A stretch of DNA of 64,000 nt, from the NCBI RefSeq assembly GCF_004792415.1, contig NZ_CP038853.1, positions 2,356,001 through 2,420,000 on the forward strand, in the 5' to 3' direction. Under the pieces are notes generated by a model. It was not told the origin of the DNA. It ran no database searches and saw only the letters and a program-made list of their open reading frames with translations. The position numbers were made by a program, and so were the translations under genes. Source of the DNA: Pantoea vagans (GTDB lineage: Bacteria; Pseudomonadota; Gammaproteobacteria; Enterobacterales; Enterobacteriaceae). This document shows, piece after piece, positions 9,965-19,999 of this stretch (within the stretch, counting starts at the first letter, position 1; each line of letters starts with the position of its first letter).

Positions 9965-10588
9965 ATGCTTAATTCACCACGCAATCTGTTGCGCCTTTTG
10001 CCCCTTGCCAGCGTGCTGCTGGCGGCCTGTAGCGTCAACAAACCGCAAGGTCCCGGCCCCAGCGTTACCGCGCCACAATGGCAACAGCATCAGCAGGCGG
10101 TCTCAAAGGTCACGCACTACCAGACCCGCGGCGCCTTTGCCTACCTCTCTGACAAGCAGAAAGTCTACGCTCGCTTCAACTGGCAGCAGACCGCACCCGA
10201 TCGCTATCGCCTGCTGCTGACCAATCCGCTCGGCAGCACCGAGCTGCAGCTCGATGCGCAGGGCTCGGTAGTGCAGATCGTCGATAACAAAGGCAAGCGC
10301 TACGTCAGCAACGATGCGCAGAAAATGATCTCGCAGCTGACCGGCATGAACATTCCGCTGGCGAATCTGCGTCAGTGGATGATGGGTCTGCCGGGCGATG
10401 CCACGGATTATAAGCTTAACGATAGCTATCAGCTGAGCAGCCTCAACTACAGCCGCGACGGTCAGAACTGGCAGGTTTCGATTGCGGGCTACGACAGCAA
10501 GGTTACCCCGCCGCTGCCGTCCAGCCTGGAGCTGAAAGAGGGCGACCAGCGGATTAAACTGCGTATGGACGGCTGGACCGTTCAATGA
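9965..10588 (+). CDS. lolB: Outer-membrane lipoprotein insertion receptor LolB
   Basis: A 207-aa lipoprotein. A basic, hydrophobic signal peptide ends in the lipobox LLAAC. The mature part has the LolB hallmarks [20 protein letters not shown] and [14 protein letters not shown]. It accepts lipoproteins from LolA and inserts them in the outer membrane. GAGGAG lies 8 nt before a TTG (9962) and 11 nt before the ATG (9965), so the start is one of these two. It overlaps ispE by 4 bp (ATGA). Confidence 0.95.
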   Translation: MLNSPRNLLRLLPLASVLLAACSVNKPQGPGPSVTAPQWQQHQQAVSKVTHYQTRGAFAYLSDKQKVYARFNWQQTAPDRYRLLLTNPLGSTELQLDAQGSVVQIVDNKGKRYVSNDAQKMISQLTGMNIPLANLRQWMMGLPGDATDYKLNDSYQLSSLNYSRDGQNWQVSIAGYDSKVTPPLPSSLELKEGDQRIKLRMDGWTVQ

Positions 10589-11442
10589 TCACCCACTGGC
10601 CTGCCCCGGCAAAACTGAATCTTTTTCTCTACATCACTGGCCGTCGTCCCGACGGCTATCACAACCTGCAGACGCTGTTTCAGTTTCTCGACTACGGGGA
10701 TGAATTGCAGATTAGCGTCGATCACAGCGATTCTGTTCAGCTGTTAACGCCGGTGCCGGGCGTCGCAGATGCGGACAACCTGATTGTGCGCGCCGCGACC
10801 ATGCTGAAGCAGGCGGCACAGGACAACCATCGCCTGCCCGCACGCGCAGGTGCGCAGATTGCTATCGAGAAAAGGCTGCCTATGGGCGGCGGCATCGGTG
10901 GTGGCTCTTCTGATGCGGCGACCGTGCTGGTGGCGCTGAATCATCTGTGGCAAACCGGCTTCACACCGGATGAGCTGGCGGCAATCGGCGTGAAGCTGGG
11001 CGCGGATGTACCGGTCTTTGTGCATGGCTTTGCGGCCTTTGCAGAGGGTGTGGGTGAACAACTTCAGCCCGCAGCGCCGGAAGAAAAGTGGTATCTTGTC
11101 GCCCATCCTGGTGTGAACATCAGCACACCCGTGGTATTCAACGACCCCGGGCTGACGCGGGATACGCCATCGCGCAGTTTATCGACGCTTTTAGCCTTAC
11201 CCTTCACCAATGATTGTGAAGCAGTGGTAAGAAAACGTTTTCGTGAGGTTGATGCGCTTGTTTCCTGGCTGCTAGAATACGCGCCGTCACGCCTGACTGG
11301 CACAGGCGCTTGTGTGTTTGCTGAATTTGACACCGAGTCCGCCGCCCGCCAGGTGCTGGAGCTTGCCCCGAATGGGGTACGCGGATTTGTAGCCCGGGGC
11401 GTTAATGTCTCGCCGTTACAGCGTACCCTGCGAGGCGATTAG
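10585..11442 (+). CDS. ispE: 4-diphosphocytidyl-2-C-methyl-D-erythritol kinase
   Basis: A 285-aa GHMP-family kinase of the non-mevalonate (MEP) isoprenoid pathway. It phosphorylates the 2-hydroxyl of CDP-ME. The N-terminal substrate motif is PAKLNLFLY, and the glycine-rich ATP loop [14 protein letters not shown] lies at 99-112. It is coupled to lolB by the ATGA overlap and followed by prs. Confidence 0.97.
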   Translation: MITHWPAPAKLNLFLYITGRRPDGYHNLQTLFQFLDYGDELQISVDHSDSVQLLTPVPGVADADNLIVRAATMLKQAAQDNHRLPARAGAQIAIEKRLPMGGGIGGGSSDAATVLVALNHLWQTGFTPDELAAIGVKLGADVPVFVHGFAAFAEGVGEQLQPAAPEEKWYLVAHPGVNISTPVVFNDPGLTRDTPSRSLSTLLALPFTNDCEAVVRKRFREVDALVSWLLEYAPSRLTGTGACVFAEFDTESAARQVLELAPNGVRGFVARGVNVSPLQRTLRGD

Positions 11443-11506
11443 CGAATGCGTGACAGTGTCACCCCGTTCCAGACACTGCACGTTTCGCATTAACACACCC
11501 GTGTGA

Positions 11507-12526
<1,020 letters not shown>

Positions 12527-12535
12527 TCTTCGCGG

Positions 12536-12558
12536 AACCGGGCCCTGTGCCCGGTTTT
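12536..12558 (+). terminator. prs terminator
   Basis: AACCGGGC and GCCCGGTT form an 8-bp stem around CCTGT and are followed by a T-run. It lies about 10 bp past the prs stop codon. Confidence 0.85.
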
Positions 12559-12737
12559 TTTATCTCTGCCGTCTGGATTAACGCGCTTTTTTTTCTGACT
12601 TTTCCCCGATAAATTTCCTTTTAATCCCCTATTTTCAACGCCACCCACTCTTTTACTAAAACGCGATGTTCCCCTGCTTCTGCCGTTTAGCGTTAAGTGG
12701 TAATTTGCTGCGCATTTCCCATCAGAATTCAGCCACC

Positions 12738-13889
12738 ATGAGCCTCGATATCTACACATTGTTTGTCTGCGAGCTCTATGTGCTGGGGTTTCTGAGCATC
12801 ATTATGGTTTTTGCCTGGGTCGGGTCGCACTATGACCGCGTTCTTGGCTTCACCTGTCTGTCACTGGTTTTCACCCTGATTGCCGTATTCTTAAGCAGTC
12901 TGCGCAGCAGCGGCCTGCATTTCCTGCCGGTTGCGGTGGGCAATGTGTTAGTGATGCTGGCTTATGGCGGATTATTAAATGCGTTCCGGCGCTTCTGCGG
13001 TAAACCCATCGGCACGCACTGGCTATTGGGTGCCCTGCTCTGGGCACTCCTCTGCTACTTTCCGGCGTTTTATCACAGCTTACCCAAACGGGTACTGGTA
13101 TTGTGCATCGCCTGCGTCGCCTATACCGCCGCACTGATCCAGCTGGTCTGGCAGGCGCGTGACACGCTGAAAGCCACTTTCTGGCCTGCCCAGTTGCTGC
13201 TGTGGATCCACCTGCTGTTTCATCTGGCGCGTCTGTTTCTGGATAGCGCCATTCCCAGCACGCAACCTGGGGCGATTGGCGGGTCGGATTTCTCGGTTTA
13301 CGTGATTCTGGAATCCATTCTGTTTGTCATCGGCCTGACGTTTACCATTCTGGCCATGGTGAATGAGCGGATGCAGATCGCGTTAAAACACACTTCCCTG
13401 CACGATCCGCTGACCAGCGTCTGGAATCGCCGTGCCTTATTTACTGAAGCAGAGAAAATAGTGGCGCGCTGCCGCCGTCAGAACCGGCCGTTCAGCGCGA
13501 TACTGTTCGACCTCGATCATTTTAAAAGCATCAACGATCGGTATGGCCATCATCAGGGCGACCAGATTTTGATTCACTTTTGCGAAATAGTCAGAGGATT
13601 GATACCGGCTGAGGGGCGTTTTGCACGACTGGGCGGAGAAGAGTTTGCGGCCATCATTCCGGCGGGAGCACGGGATGCAGAGGCATGGTGTGAGGCGATC
13701 CGGCTGGCGGTCTGTGCATCGCAACCCAATGAAATTGCTTATTCAGTCAGCATTGGCTTTGCCACGGTCACGCAGGGACAGCAGGATTTTGAGAGTTTAC
13801 TGGCGCTGGCAGATGCGGCGCTCTATCACGCCAAAGCCAGTGGCCGGAACTGCACTGCGCAGCATCCGGTCCCGGCAGCCATCAGTTAG
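12738..13889 (+). CDS. Membrane-bound GGDEF diguanylate cyclase
   Basis: A 383-aa protein. The N-terminal ~210 residues contain six to seven hydrophobic helices; the C-terminal ~165 form a GGDEF domain with the active-site motif GGEEF near residue 299. It should make cyclic di-GMP from two GTP at the inner membrane. The RxxD inhibitory site that normally lies five residues before the motif is absent (PAEG there), so product inhibition at that site is not expected. I start it at the ATG in ACCATGAGC (12738); an upstream in-frame ATG at 12666 is less likely. In E. coli a transporter gene (dauA) follows prs instead. The stop overlaps that of convergent ychH by 3 bp. Confidence 0.88.
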   Translation: MSLDIYTLFVCELYVLGFLSIIMVFAWVGSHYDRVLGFTCLSLVFTLIAVFLSSLRSSGLHFLPVAVGNVLVMLAYGGLLNAFRRFCGKPIGTHWLLGALLWALLCYFPAFYHSLPKRVLVLCIACVAYTAALIQLVWQARDTLKATFWPAQLLLWIHLLFHLARLFLDSAIPSTQPGAIGGSDFSVYVILESILFVIGLTFTILAMVNERMQIALKHTSLHDPLTSVWNRRALFTEAEKIVARCRRQNRPFSAILFDLDHFKSINDRYGHHQGDQILIHFCEIVRGLIPAEGRFARLGGEEFAAIIPAGARDAEAWCEAIRLAVCASQPNEIAYSVSIGFATVTQGQQDFESLLALADAALYHAKASGRNCTAQHPVPAAIS

Positions 13890-14161
13890 TGGTGTGAATT
13901 GTGTGACCGGCGGCAGCGATTGTCATAACGACGATGCCAGTAATAACGATCTTCCACCCTTTCACGACCACTCAGACCCGCTCCCACCAGCCACAGCAGT
14001 GCACCGATAAAGATGCCTAACATCGCGGCCTGCGCCAGCAACGGCGGCAAATCGAGTGTCGGCAGCTGGTTCATGATTGAAAACCCAACACCCAGCACCA
14101 TTGTGACTAATCCCAGTACCATCAAGCTGTTACCCGCTACGCGGCAGTGTTGATGTTTCAT
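13886..14161 (-). CDS. ychH: YchH family stress-induced membrane protein
   Basis: A 91-aa protein with two transmembrane segments separated by the conserved stretch NQLPTLDLPPLLAQ, and a basic Arg/His-rich tail. It matches E. coli YchH in length and pattern. The start at 14161 is fixed by a strong GGAGGTG site 4-10 nt upstream; the longer in-frame extension to 14260 is not conserved. Function is unclear (E. coli YchH is linked to stress and biofilm responses). It is divergent from pth, as in E. coli. Confidence 0.88.
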   Translation of the reverse strand: MKHQHCRVAGNSLMVLGLVTMVLGVGFSIMNQLPTLDLPPLLAQAAMLGIFIGALLWLVGAGLSGRERVEDRYYWHRRYDNRCRRSHNSHH

Positions 14162-14416
14162 GCTGCACCTCCATCCATATGAGTTAATAACCGCACACAA
14201 TGTTAAGTGCCATAAGTTTAGGCAATGGCTGGGGTCCACGTTGCGGACTGGATCACACATCAGCTATAAAGAATGACCTGGCCCTGAATGCAGCCTGTTG
14301 ATTTAGATAGAAAATGATTAATCACCGTTCTGAACCATTTCAATGCTTGTGCTTTGTCATCTCGCCTGTGGCGAAGTAAACTAACGCCCTTTCGCGATAA
14401 CAGCAGGATAATCATT

Positions 14417-15004
14417 GTGAGCAGCATTAAACTGATTGTGGGACTGGCCAATCCGGGCGCTGAATATGCCGCCACACGCCACAATGCGGGTGCCTGGTAT
14501 CTGGATCTACTGGCTGAACGCCACAATCAGTCACTGAAAGAGGAAAGCAAATTCTATGGCTACACCGCCCGCCTGGCGATAGCCGGTGAGGATGTGCGCC
14601 TGCTGGTGCCGACCACCTTTATGAACCTGAGTGGTAAAGCGGTGGCGGCGATGGCGACCTTTTATCGCATCGCGCCAGAAGAGATTCTGGTAGCGCATGA
14701 TGAACTCGATTTGCCGCCCGGTGTGGCAAAATTCAAGCAGGGCGGCGGCCATGGCGGCCATAACGGCCTGAAAGACATCATCAGCAAGCTGGGCAACAAC
14801 AATAATTTCCATCGGCTGCGCATCGGTATCGGGCATCCCGGCGATCGCAACAAGGTGACCGGATTTGTGCTGGGCAAGCCGCCCGCCAGCGAGCAGAAGC
14901 TGATTGATGATGCCATTGATGAGGCGGCGCGCTGCACCGAACTGTGGCTGAAAGAGGATCGCATCAAGGCAATGAACCGGTTGCACGCCTTCAGGCCTGC
15001 TTAA
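14417..15004 (+). CDS. pth: Peptidyl-tRNA hydrolase
   Basis: A 195-aa enzyme that frees tRNA from peptidyl-tRNA dropped by ribosomes. Signature residues are Asn12 in GLANPG, catalytic His22 in [17 protein letters not shown], and the [11 protein letters not shown] and [10 protein letters not shown] loops. The start is GTG at 14417 (VSSIKLIVG, read as Met), with AGGA 8 nt upstream. The longer in-frame opening to 14354 is not part of the family. Confidence 0.97.
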   Translation: MSSIKLIVGLANPGAEYAATRHNAGAWYLDLLAERHNQSLKEESKFYGYTARLAIAGEDVRLLVPTTFMNLSGKAVAAMATFYRIAPEEILVAHDELDLPPGVAKFKQGGGHGGHNGLKDIISKLGNNNNFHRLRIGIGHPGDRNKVTGFVLGKPPASEQKLIDDAIDEAARCTELWLKEDRIKAMNRLHAFRPA

Positions 15005-15006
15005 AC

Positions 15007-15035
15007 GCCCGAATCGTCGTGATTCCGTGTATAAT
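15007..15035 (+). promoter_or_regulatory. Probable ychF promoter
   Basis: A perfect -10 hexamer TATAAT at 15030-15035 sits in the context GTGTATAATGCGCG, 78 bp before the ychF start, in the pth-ychF gap. No good -35 box is visible at 17-bp spacing. I infer a -10-driven sigma-70 promoter. Confidence 0.5.
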
Positions 15036-15112
15036 GCGCGAAATTTTTCCATTCGTCTCCGACAGTCCGCCCTCTGGCGCGCTGTCCATCCAGTTATAAA
15101 GGGTATCAAACC

Positions 15113-16204
15113 ATGGGATTCAAATGCGGTATCGTGGGCCTGCCGAACGTCGGTAAATCCACTCTGTTTAACGCGCTGACTAAAGCGGGCATCGAAGCGG
15201 CTAACTTCCCGTTCTGTACCATTGAGCCAAACACCGGCGTGGTGCCCATGCCTGACCTGCGTCTGGACCAGCTTTCTGAGATTGTTAAGCCACAGCGCGT
15301 GGTGCCGACTACCATGGAATTCGTCGATATCGCGGGCCTGGTGAAAGGTGCATCCAAAGGTGAAGGCCTGGGCAACCAGTTCCTGACCAACATCCGCGAA
15401 ACCGAAGCGATCGGCCATGTAGTGCGCTGCTTTGAAAACGACAACATCATCCACGTCGCGGGGAAAGTGAACCCGGCGGAAGATATTGACGTCATCAATA
15501 CCGAGCTGGCACTGTCCGATCTGGAAACCTGTGAGCGTGCGATTCAGCGTGTGCAGAAGAAAGCCAAAGGCGGCGATAAAGATGCCAAAGCCGAGCTGGC
15601 TGCGCTGGAGAAGTGCCTGCCACATCTTTCTGAAGCGGGCATGCTGCGTTCACTGGATCTGGATGCTGACGACAAAGCGGCCATCCGCTATCTGAGCTTC
15701 CTGACCCTGAAACCAACGATGTACATTGCTAACGTCAATGAAGATGGTTTCGAGAACAACCCATACCTGGATCAGGTGCGTGCGATTGCTGAAGCAGAAG
15801 GTTCAGTCGTTGTGCCGGTGTGCGCCGCCGTTGAGTCGGACATTGCCGAACTGGAAGATGAAGATCGTGAAGAGTTCATGGCAGAACTGGGACTGGAAGA
15901 GCCGGGCCTGAACCGCGTTATCCGTGCCGGTTACTCGCTGCTGAACCTGCAGACCTACTTCACCGCTGGCGTGAAAGAAGTGCGTGCCTGGACCATCCCG
16001 GTTGGCGCCACTGCTCCACAGGCAGCCGGTAAAATCCATACCGACTTCGAGAAAGGCTTTATCCGCGCCCAGACTATCGCGTTTGAAGACTTCATCGCTT
16101 ACAAAGGCGAGCAAGGCGCGAAAGAAGCCGGCAAAATGCGCTCAGAAGGCAAAGAGTACATCGTGAAAGATGGCGATGTGATGAACTTTTTGTTTAACGT
16201 CTAA
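15113..16204 (+). CDS. ychF: Redox-regulated ATPase YchF (OLA1 family)
   Basis: A 363-aa P-loop protein of the Obg-related family. The P-loop GLPNVGKST is at about 8-16, the switch region [20 protein letters not shown] follows, and NVNE replaces the GTPase NKxD motif, which explains the ATP preference. A coiled-coil arm and a C-terminal TGS domain (FFTAG.KEVRAW...) complete it. It binds ribosomes and affects oxidative-stress responses. The strong hairpin just after it doubles as the left boundary of an island. Confidence 0.97.
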   Translation: MGFKCGIVGLPNVGKSTLFNALTKAGIEAANFPFCTIEPNTGVVPMPDLRLDQLSEIVKPQRVVPTTMEFVDIAGLVKGASKGEGLGNQFLTNIRETEAIGHVVRCFENDNIIHVAGKVNPAEDIDVINTELALSDLETCERAIQRVQKKAKGGDKDAKAELAALEKCLPHLSEAGMLRSLDLDADDKAAIRYLSFLTLKPTMYIANVNEDGFENNPYLDQVRAIAEAEGSVVVPVCAAVESDIAELEDEDREEFMAELGLEEPGLNRVIRAGYSLLNLQTYFTAGVKEVRAWTIPVGATAPQAAGKIHTDFEKGFIRAQTIAFEDFIAYKGEQGAKEAGKMRSEGKEYIVKDGDVMNFLFNV

Positions 16205-16260
16205 ATAAAATGTGTTGTCTCATGAGGCTTCAACGAATCTCATGAAGACGCGAAAATATT

Positions 16261-16289
16261 TAAAATCCACGCCCTGGCGTGGATTTTTT
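16261..16289 (+). terminator. ychF terminator, also left att-like repeat of the AIPR island
   Basis: AATCCACGCC and GGCGTGGATT pair around a 2-nt gap and are followed by a T6 run, 57 bp past the ychF stop. The same 29-bp sequence recurs at 19793-19821 with three changes (26/29 identical), and the flanking sequence (CTTGAAG/CATGAAG upstream, ATTTCA downstream) is also similar. This fits duplicated ends of an inserted element. Confidence 0.75.
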
Positions 16290-16416
16290 ATTTCATAAAG
16301 TCTGACTTCATTTCGTAACAACGCAATCAAAAATGAGTACATGGATGAGTACAATATTCTTCCACATTCATTTAAGTGAGTTCAAGAACGATATTAAAAA
16401 TAAACAAGGCACCGTT

Positions 16417-16550
16417 ATGCTCACAAATAATCACTGCCGCACTACCCAGCCGAAATAAAAAACCATCGACTCAAGGATTTCAGCGGTCTTTATCTCGAAG
16501 TAAAATTCAATGGCAGTAAGGCAAGATACTATCAGTTTAAAAAGCGGTAA
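16417..16550 (+). pseudogene. Remnant of a P4-type tyrosine integrase N-terminus
   Basis: ATG at 16417 gives MLTNNHCRTTQPK then a stop. In a shifted frame the next codons read LKDFSGLYLEVKFNGSKA and then YYQFKKR and a stop at 16548-16550. Together this is the arm-binding domain (DUF4102) opening of P4-like integrases (type L-x-D-x-x-C-R-x-A-K-P then GLYLEV-x-x-x-GSK). The catalytic domain is missing. Just upstream (16334-16355) two GAGTAC words 8 bp apart resemble arm-type sites. It marks the left end of a decayed integrative element. Confidence 0.7.
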
Positions 16551-16776
16551 ATCCAACATATTTGCGGTGGGTGAGCACCCGACGTTTAAACCAGCCTAAA
16601 CTCGCGATAAATGCAATCAAGCATGTAAAGTAGGTATATTGTTTTTCAAATAGAAATATAATAAAATTTAAATTCATTTCTCCGATAGCATTTATTTTGA
16701 CCATAAAATATAACATCAAATGACAAGTTATATATCTCAAAAAACCAAACCATAGCATCTTCTTGGAATATTTAAA

Positions 16777-17487
16777 ATGAAAAGATTTTTTATACTCACT
16801 TTAAAATGGCTGTATGAAAAAAGGCATAATGTCATTACATTTGCAGCATATATGATTATTGCTGCCCTCCTATTAAGGCAACATGTTTATTGTGCTTTTG
16901 TACTGATGTTTTTAATCAGCCTTAAAGAAATTTACCCCATCAGCAAAAAATTAATAATAATAACTAAAAGTGCATTCATGATAAAATTTTACAATATCTT
17001 TATTTGGTTTTTATCGTATATCTTATCACTTAAAATATTAAGTTACTCAATTGGTATAAGCGAGGACAAGTTAAAATATGCACCTGCAATTATGGCGATA
17101 CCTATGTCCATCATATTAGTTTATATACTAATAGCCTTTATTTCTCTTTTTTTGTTATTATCAATACAGGTCTTAGCTCAACTATCCTTTTTCATGACCG
17201 CCAATTTAAAAAATAAAATCACAAGTTCAGAATATTATATTTTCGCAAGTAGGTTTTATTTTCTAATGATTTTACTTATTCCCTTCTCAATAGGCGCTGC
17301 TTATATTTCACCCTATTTTATAAGACTGGCGTTGCTTGCAGATTCAACGTTCATATCGGACTGTGGTGCAAAAGAGAAAAATAGAACTTATTTAAGGGTT
17401 GATGATAAATCCTGCCTAGCATTTGATTTAAACTGGTCAGTGTTCACTAAAACACCAAAAAAGATAATAATTGATGAAAAAAAATAA
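16777..17487 (+). CDS. Unrecognised multi-pass membrane protein in AT-rich island
   Basis: A 236-aa protein with basic ends and about four to five hydrophobic helices (around 18-36, 40-52, 72-92, 105-132, 160-185). A hydrophilic C-terminal ~50 residues contains two cysteines (SDCGAK, KSCLAF). I do not recognise a family. Base use is much more AT-rich than the flanking core genes, which indicates transfer. It converges on the AIPR gene with 78 bp between the stop codons. An anti-phage or accessory membrane role is possible only from context. The ribosome site is weak (GGA 9 nt before ATG). Confidence 0.65.
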   Translation: MKRFFILTLKWLYEKRHNVITFAAYMIIAALLLRQHVYCAFVLMFLISLKEIYPISKKLIIITKSAFMIKFYNIFIWFLSYILSLKILSYSIGISEDKLKYAPAIMAIPMSIILVYILIAFISLFLLLSIQVLAQLSFFMTANLKNKITSSEYYIFASRFYFLMILLIPFSIGAAYISPYFIRLALLADSTFISDCGAKEKNRTYLRVDDKSCLAFDLNWSVFTKTPKKIIIDEKK

Positions 17488-17565
17488 GTATTAAAATGCT
17501 GTAAACCATGTGCTTCTATTTTTTATATTCAGTGGGCTTAATAAAATTAAGCCCTTCCATTGACG

Positions 17566-19284
17566 TTACCCAAGACTTGCCATTTTTTGTTTAAGAGAAA
17601 ATTCAAGCCCCTCCCGGAAACGCACCTGTATCATTTTTCTTGCATCTGATAAAGATTTATCACCCTCACGGAAAGAGGATATTTCTTCCTCAAGAATATT
17701 AATAAGAATATCAACATTGCATGATGGATATTTGCTAATCATATAAACTAAATAATAAATTTTTTGCTCCATAAAAACGACATCAGGCCGATTATAATAT
17801 GCTGCAATTGAATTTTTATATTTATTGATAATTTCAAGTGATTCGGAAACATCAAAGCCATTTAAGAAAAGATCATCATAATATTTACTGAAAATGTATT
17901 GCTTATGATTTGATGATTTATCTGGCTCTCCTTTTTTAATCGCTAACAAAAGCTGACCAAATTTCTCCATTGTGATTTGATAATTGTAATTTTTATCGCT
18001 ATCGCCTATATCGCCACTCTTCCTAGAATAAAGGATGTCATAATTAGATAAATAGTTTTCAATATCGATCTGTTCTGAACTTAAAGATTTTAGATCGGCG
18101 GTTGAAATTGAGTTTTGGCTGTTTGTATATTCCGCAATCTTATTTATCGTATTGTCATTGCCGCTAGATGAGAAAATTCTCACAAGAATTTCACATTCAT
18201 TAAGAATATCAGCTATATTTTTTTCCGACTCTTTATTAAAATCGTGAATAGTCCTTAATGTTTGCCCACCATTCAAAACCTGAAAATCATTTATCCTCAT
18301 CTTTTGCTTTCTGTTACCATTGATACCTTCAGAATGAATTTCTTTAGCTACCATTGTAATGCCATTATTATACATAAATAACTTTGACGGACTATTGCTT
18401 AGTGTTTTCTTTATGTTTACATTATATTTTGAGTTCATAACAAAACCACGAACATTATCAAACAAAACACCATAATCTAATTCAGTTTTTGATAAAGGAT
18501 GTATATCTTCAATATTATAATCATCTCTTAAAGAAGAATTCCTTGAAGTAATTCTTATTAATTCACTGGCTTTCATTCTAACTATATAGGATTTTGAAGA
18601 TGACAACTCATGCTCAACATAAGGCATAATACAATTTGAATCGAATAGTATTGATGCGCATATTGGCTCTGGCCTTAAAGACATCATATCTGAAATATAA
18701 TCTAATGATATTGACTTCACCTCAAGATCATATATATCCCTCAGTCTATCCAAGTGAGGATCGTTTAGCCGTATGTTATTACTCTCATTACTTACTGCGT
18801 AAAAAGTTATTTTCCATATATTATTGCCATTTAATAACTCGATAATTCTTTCTAACGAATCCTTTACTTTTCCATTGACACCAGATAAATTTTCAGTTTC
18901 AATTGCGTTGAAATACTTCGAGCTTATAAAAGGATCATTAATAGCTTGGGTAGATGTTGCGCTAAACTTTTCTCTGTATTTAAAGTTGAAGAGGTTTATC
19001 TCTTGATTTTCGTCATCAAACAGGACAGCATCAATACCAAGATCATCATGCCCCACGCCATAAACAATATCATTAAAATCAGAATCAATAATACATTGTG
19101 AAAGATCAACGATATCTTTCCCTCTGCCAAAAGACTCTAAAATAAAAAGATAGAACCCAATCCTGCGCTTATCAATTACTTTTTCTTCTGATAATACTTT
19201 TTTAATGGGAATCGTTTTTGTAAGAAGATTATAATACTTCTCACATTTAACATTCAAATTTTTAAACGTATTTAATCCTGCCAT
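17566..19284 (-). CDS. AIPR family (abortive infection phage resistance) protein
   Basis: A 572-aa soluble protein. The AIPR hallmarks are NNGIT at 306-310 and LNGGQTLRTI at 337-346. The N-terminal region has a restriction-nuclease-like arrangement, with D85 in GIDAV and NFKYR at 100-104 (K102) after a beta strand; this resembles a PD-(D/E)xK core with Asn at the usual acidic position. AIPR proteins are known from plasmid and island phage-resistance loci, but few have a defined target. The start at 19284 is supported by GAGGTGG 5 nt upstream; a longer opening to 19308 is less likely. Low GC and position inside terminator-flanked repeats indicate horizontal acquisition. Confidence 0.82.
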   Translation of the reverse strand: MAGLNTFKNLNVKCEKYYNLLTKTIPIKKVLSEEKVIDKRRIGFYLFILESFGRGKDIVDLSQCIIDSDFNDIVYGVGHDDLGIDAVLFDDENQEINLFNFKYREKFSATSTQAINDPFISSKYFNAIETENLSGVNGKVKDSLERIIELLNGNNIWKITFYAVSNESNNIRLNDPHLDRLRDIYDLEVKSISLDYISDMMSLRPEPICASILFDSNCIMPYVEHELSSSKSYIVRMKASELIRITSRNSSLRDDYNIEDIHPLSKTELDYGVLFDNVRGFVMNSKYNVNIKKTLSNSPSKLFMYNNGITMVAKEIHSEGINGNRKQKMRINDFQVLNGGQTLRTIHDFNKESEKNIADILNECEILVRIFSSSGNDNTINKIAEYTNSQNSISTADLKSLSSEQIDIENYLSNYDILYSRKSGDIGDSDKNYNYQITMEKFGQLLLAIKKGEPDKSSNHKQYIFSKYYDDLFLNGFDVSESLEIINKYKNSIAAYYNRPDVVFMEQKIYYLVYMISKYPSCNVDILINILEEEISSFREGDKSLSDARKMIQVRFREGLEFSLKQKMASLG

Positions 19285-19487
19285 CTTAACCACCTCTATC
19301 CATAACAATTGGGTTAACTATACACCTGAAATAACAAAAAACAAAAAACTTAGCACTTCACTTTAATGTAATGTAGGAATTAATTTAAAGTAAAAGCATT
19401 AATAATATAGTCAAGAAGTTTAGTTGAAAAAAAACACTCAAATAAACTATAGCAGAACTTCTGCTGTCAATTACATAATCATTATTC

Positions 19488-19665
19488 TTATCTAATAAAT
19501 TCATTATCCATTTCAATCAGCTTCCATGCCATATTTCCGTTATAATGGGTGTTGAACACCCTATCTCCGATGTCATAAATGACTCCCAGTTATATTGACT
19601 TCCTGCCCTTTCTTGTATTTCATGATTTCTTCATACTGATCAACGCAGTAAGATACCAGAACAGC
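19488..19665 (-). pseudogene. Possible frameshifted coding remnant upstream of the AIPR gene
   Basis: In one minus-strand frame, GTATCTTAC... reads DQYEEIMKYKKGQEVNITG then a stop. The neighbouring frame continues as IGDRVFNTHYNGNMAWKLIE and MDNEF to a stop near 19488. Both look like genuine protein sequence joined by a frameshift. I do not recognise the family. The rest of 19285-19999 holds the AIPR promoter region (AT-rich), the right att-like repeat and a small perfect hairpin (ATTCCAGC/GCTGGAAT, 19857-19875). Confidence 0.35.
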
Positions 19666-19792
19666 ACCACCACAGTAGCTGGTTTCAGATGTTTGAAAGA
19701 TGATATCGTAGGTTTTATGATCACGCTGTACACCTCATTTAACTTTGTTGGCTTATGGGATTTAGCAACCCCTTGAAGTCTGAAAGATTCCC

Positions 19793-19821
19793 TAAAATCC
19801 ACACCGTAGCGTGGATTTTTT
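19793..19821 (+). repeat. Right att-like repeat (degenerate ychF terminator copy)
   Basis: This 29-bp sequence matches 16261-16289 at 26 positions. The hairpin is weakened by an A-C mismatch, but the T6 tail and the following ATTTCA are kept. With the left copy it brackets 3.5 kb holding the integrase remnant, the membrane protein and the AIPR gene. Core-like composition resumes immediately after it. Confidence 0.6.
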
Positions 19822-19999
19822 CATTTCAACGCCGTCTCAATAATCTCTGTCCGCACATTCCAGCAACGCTGGAATCATCACCTTAAAAAAGGTCTGTTGT
19901 TCCAGCTCCGCTCTTTTATTCTCCAAAACCCGGTGAACAAATCTGATGCAACTTAAGCGCCACCCTCTCACCTGCTCTTCACCCGAAATCGGCACGTAT

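Noticed and set aside
16537..16758. 73-codon minus-strand frame upstream of the island membrane protein
   Set aside because: It overlaps the integrase remnant, has no clear ribosome site, and its hydrophobic appearance can come from AT-rich composition alone.
16261..19821. CRISPR array or tRNA gene as the island anchor
   Set aside because: No regularly spaced repeats and no cloverleaf were found; the only flanking repeat is the terminator hairpin.
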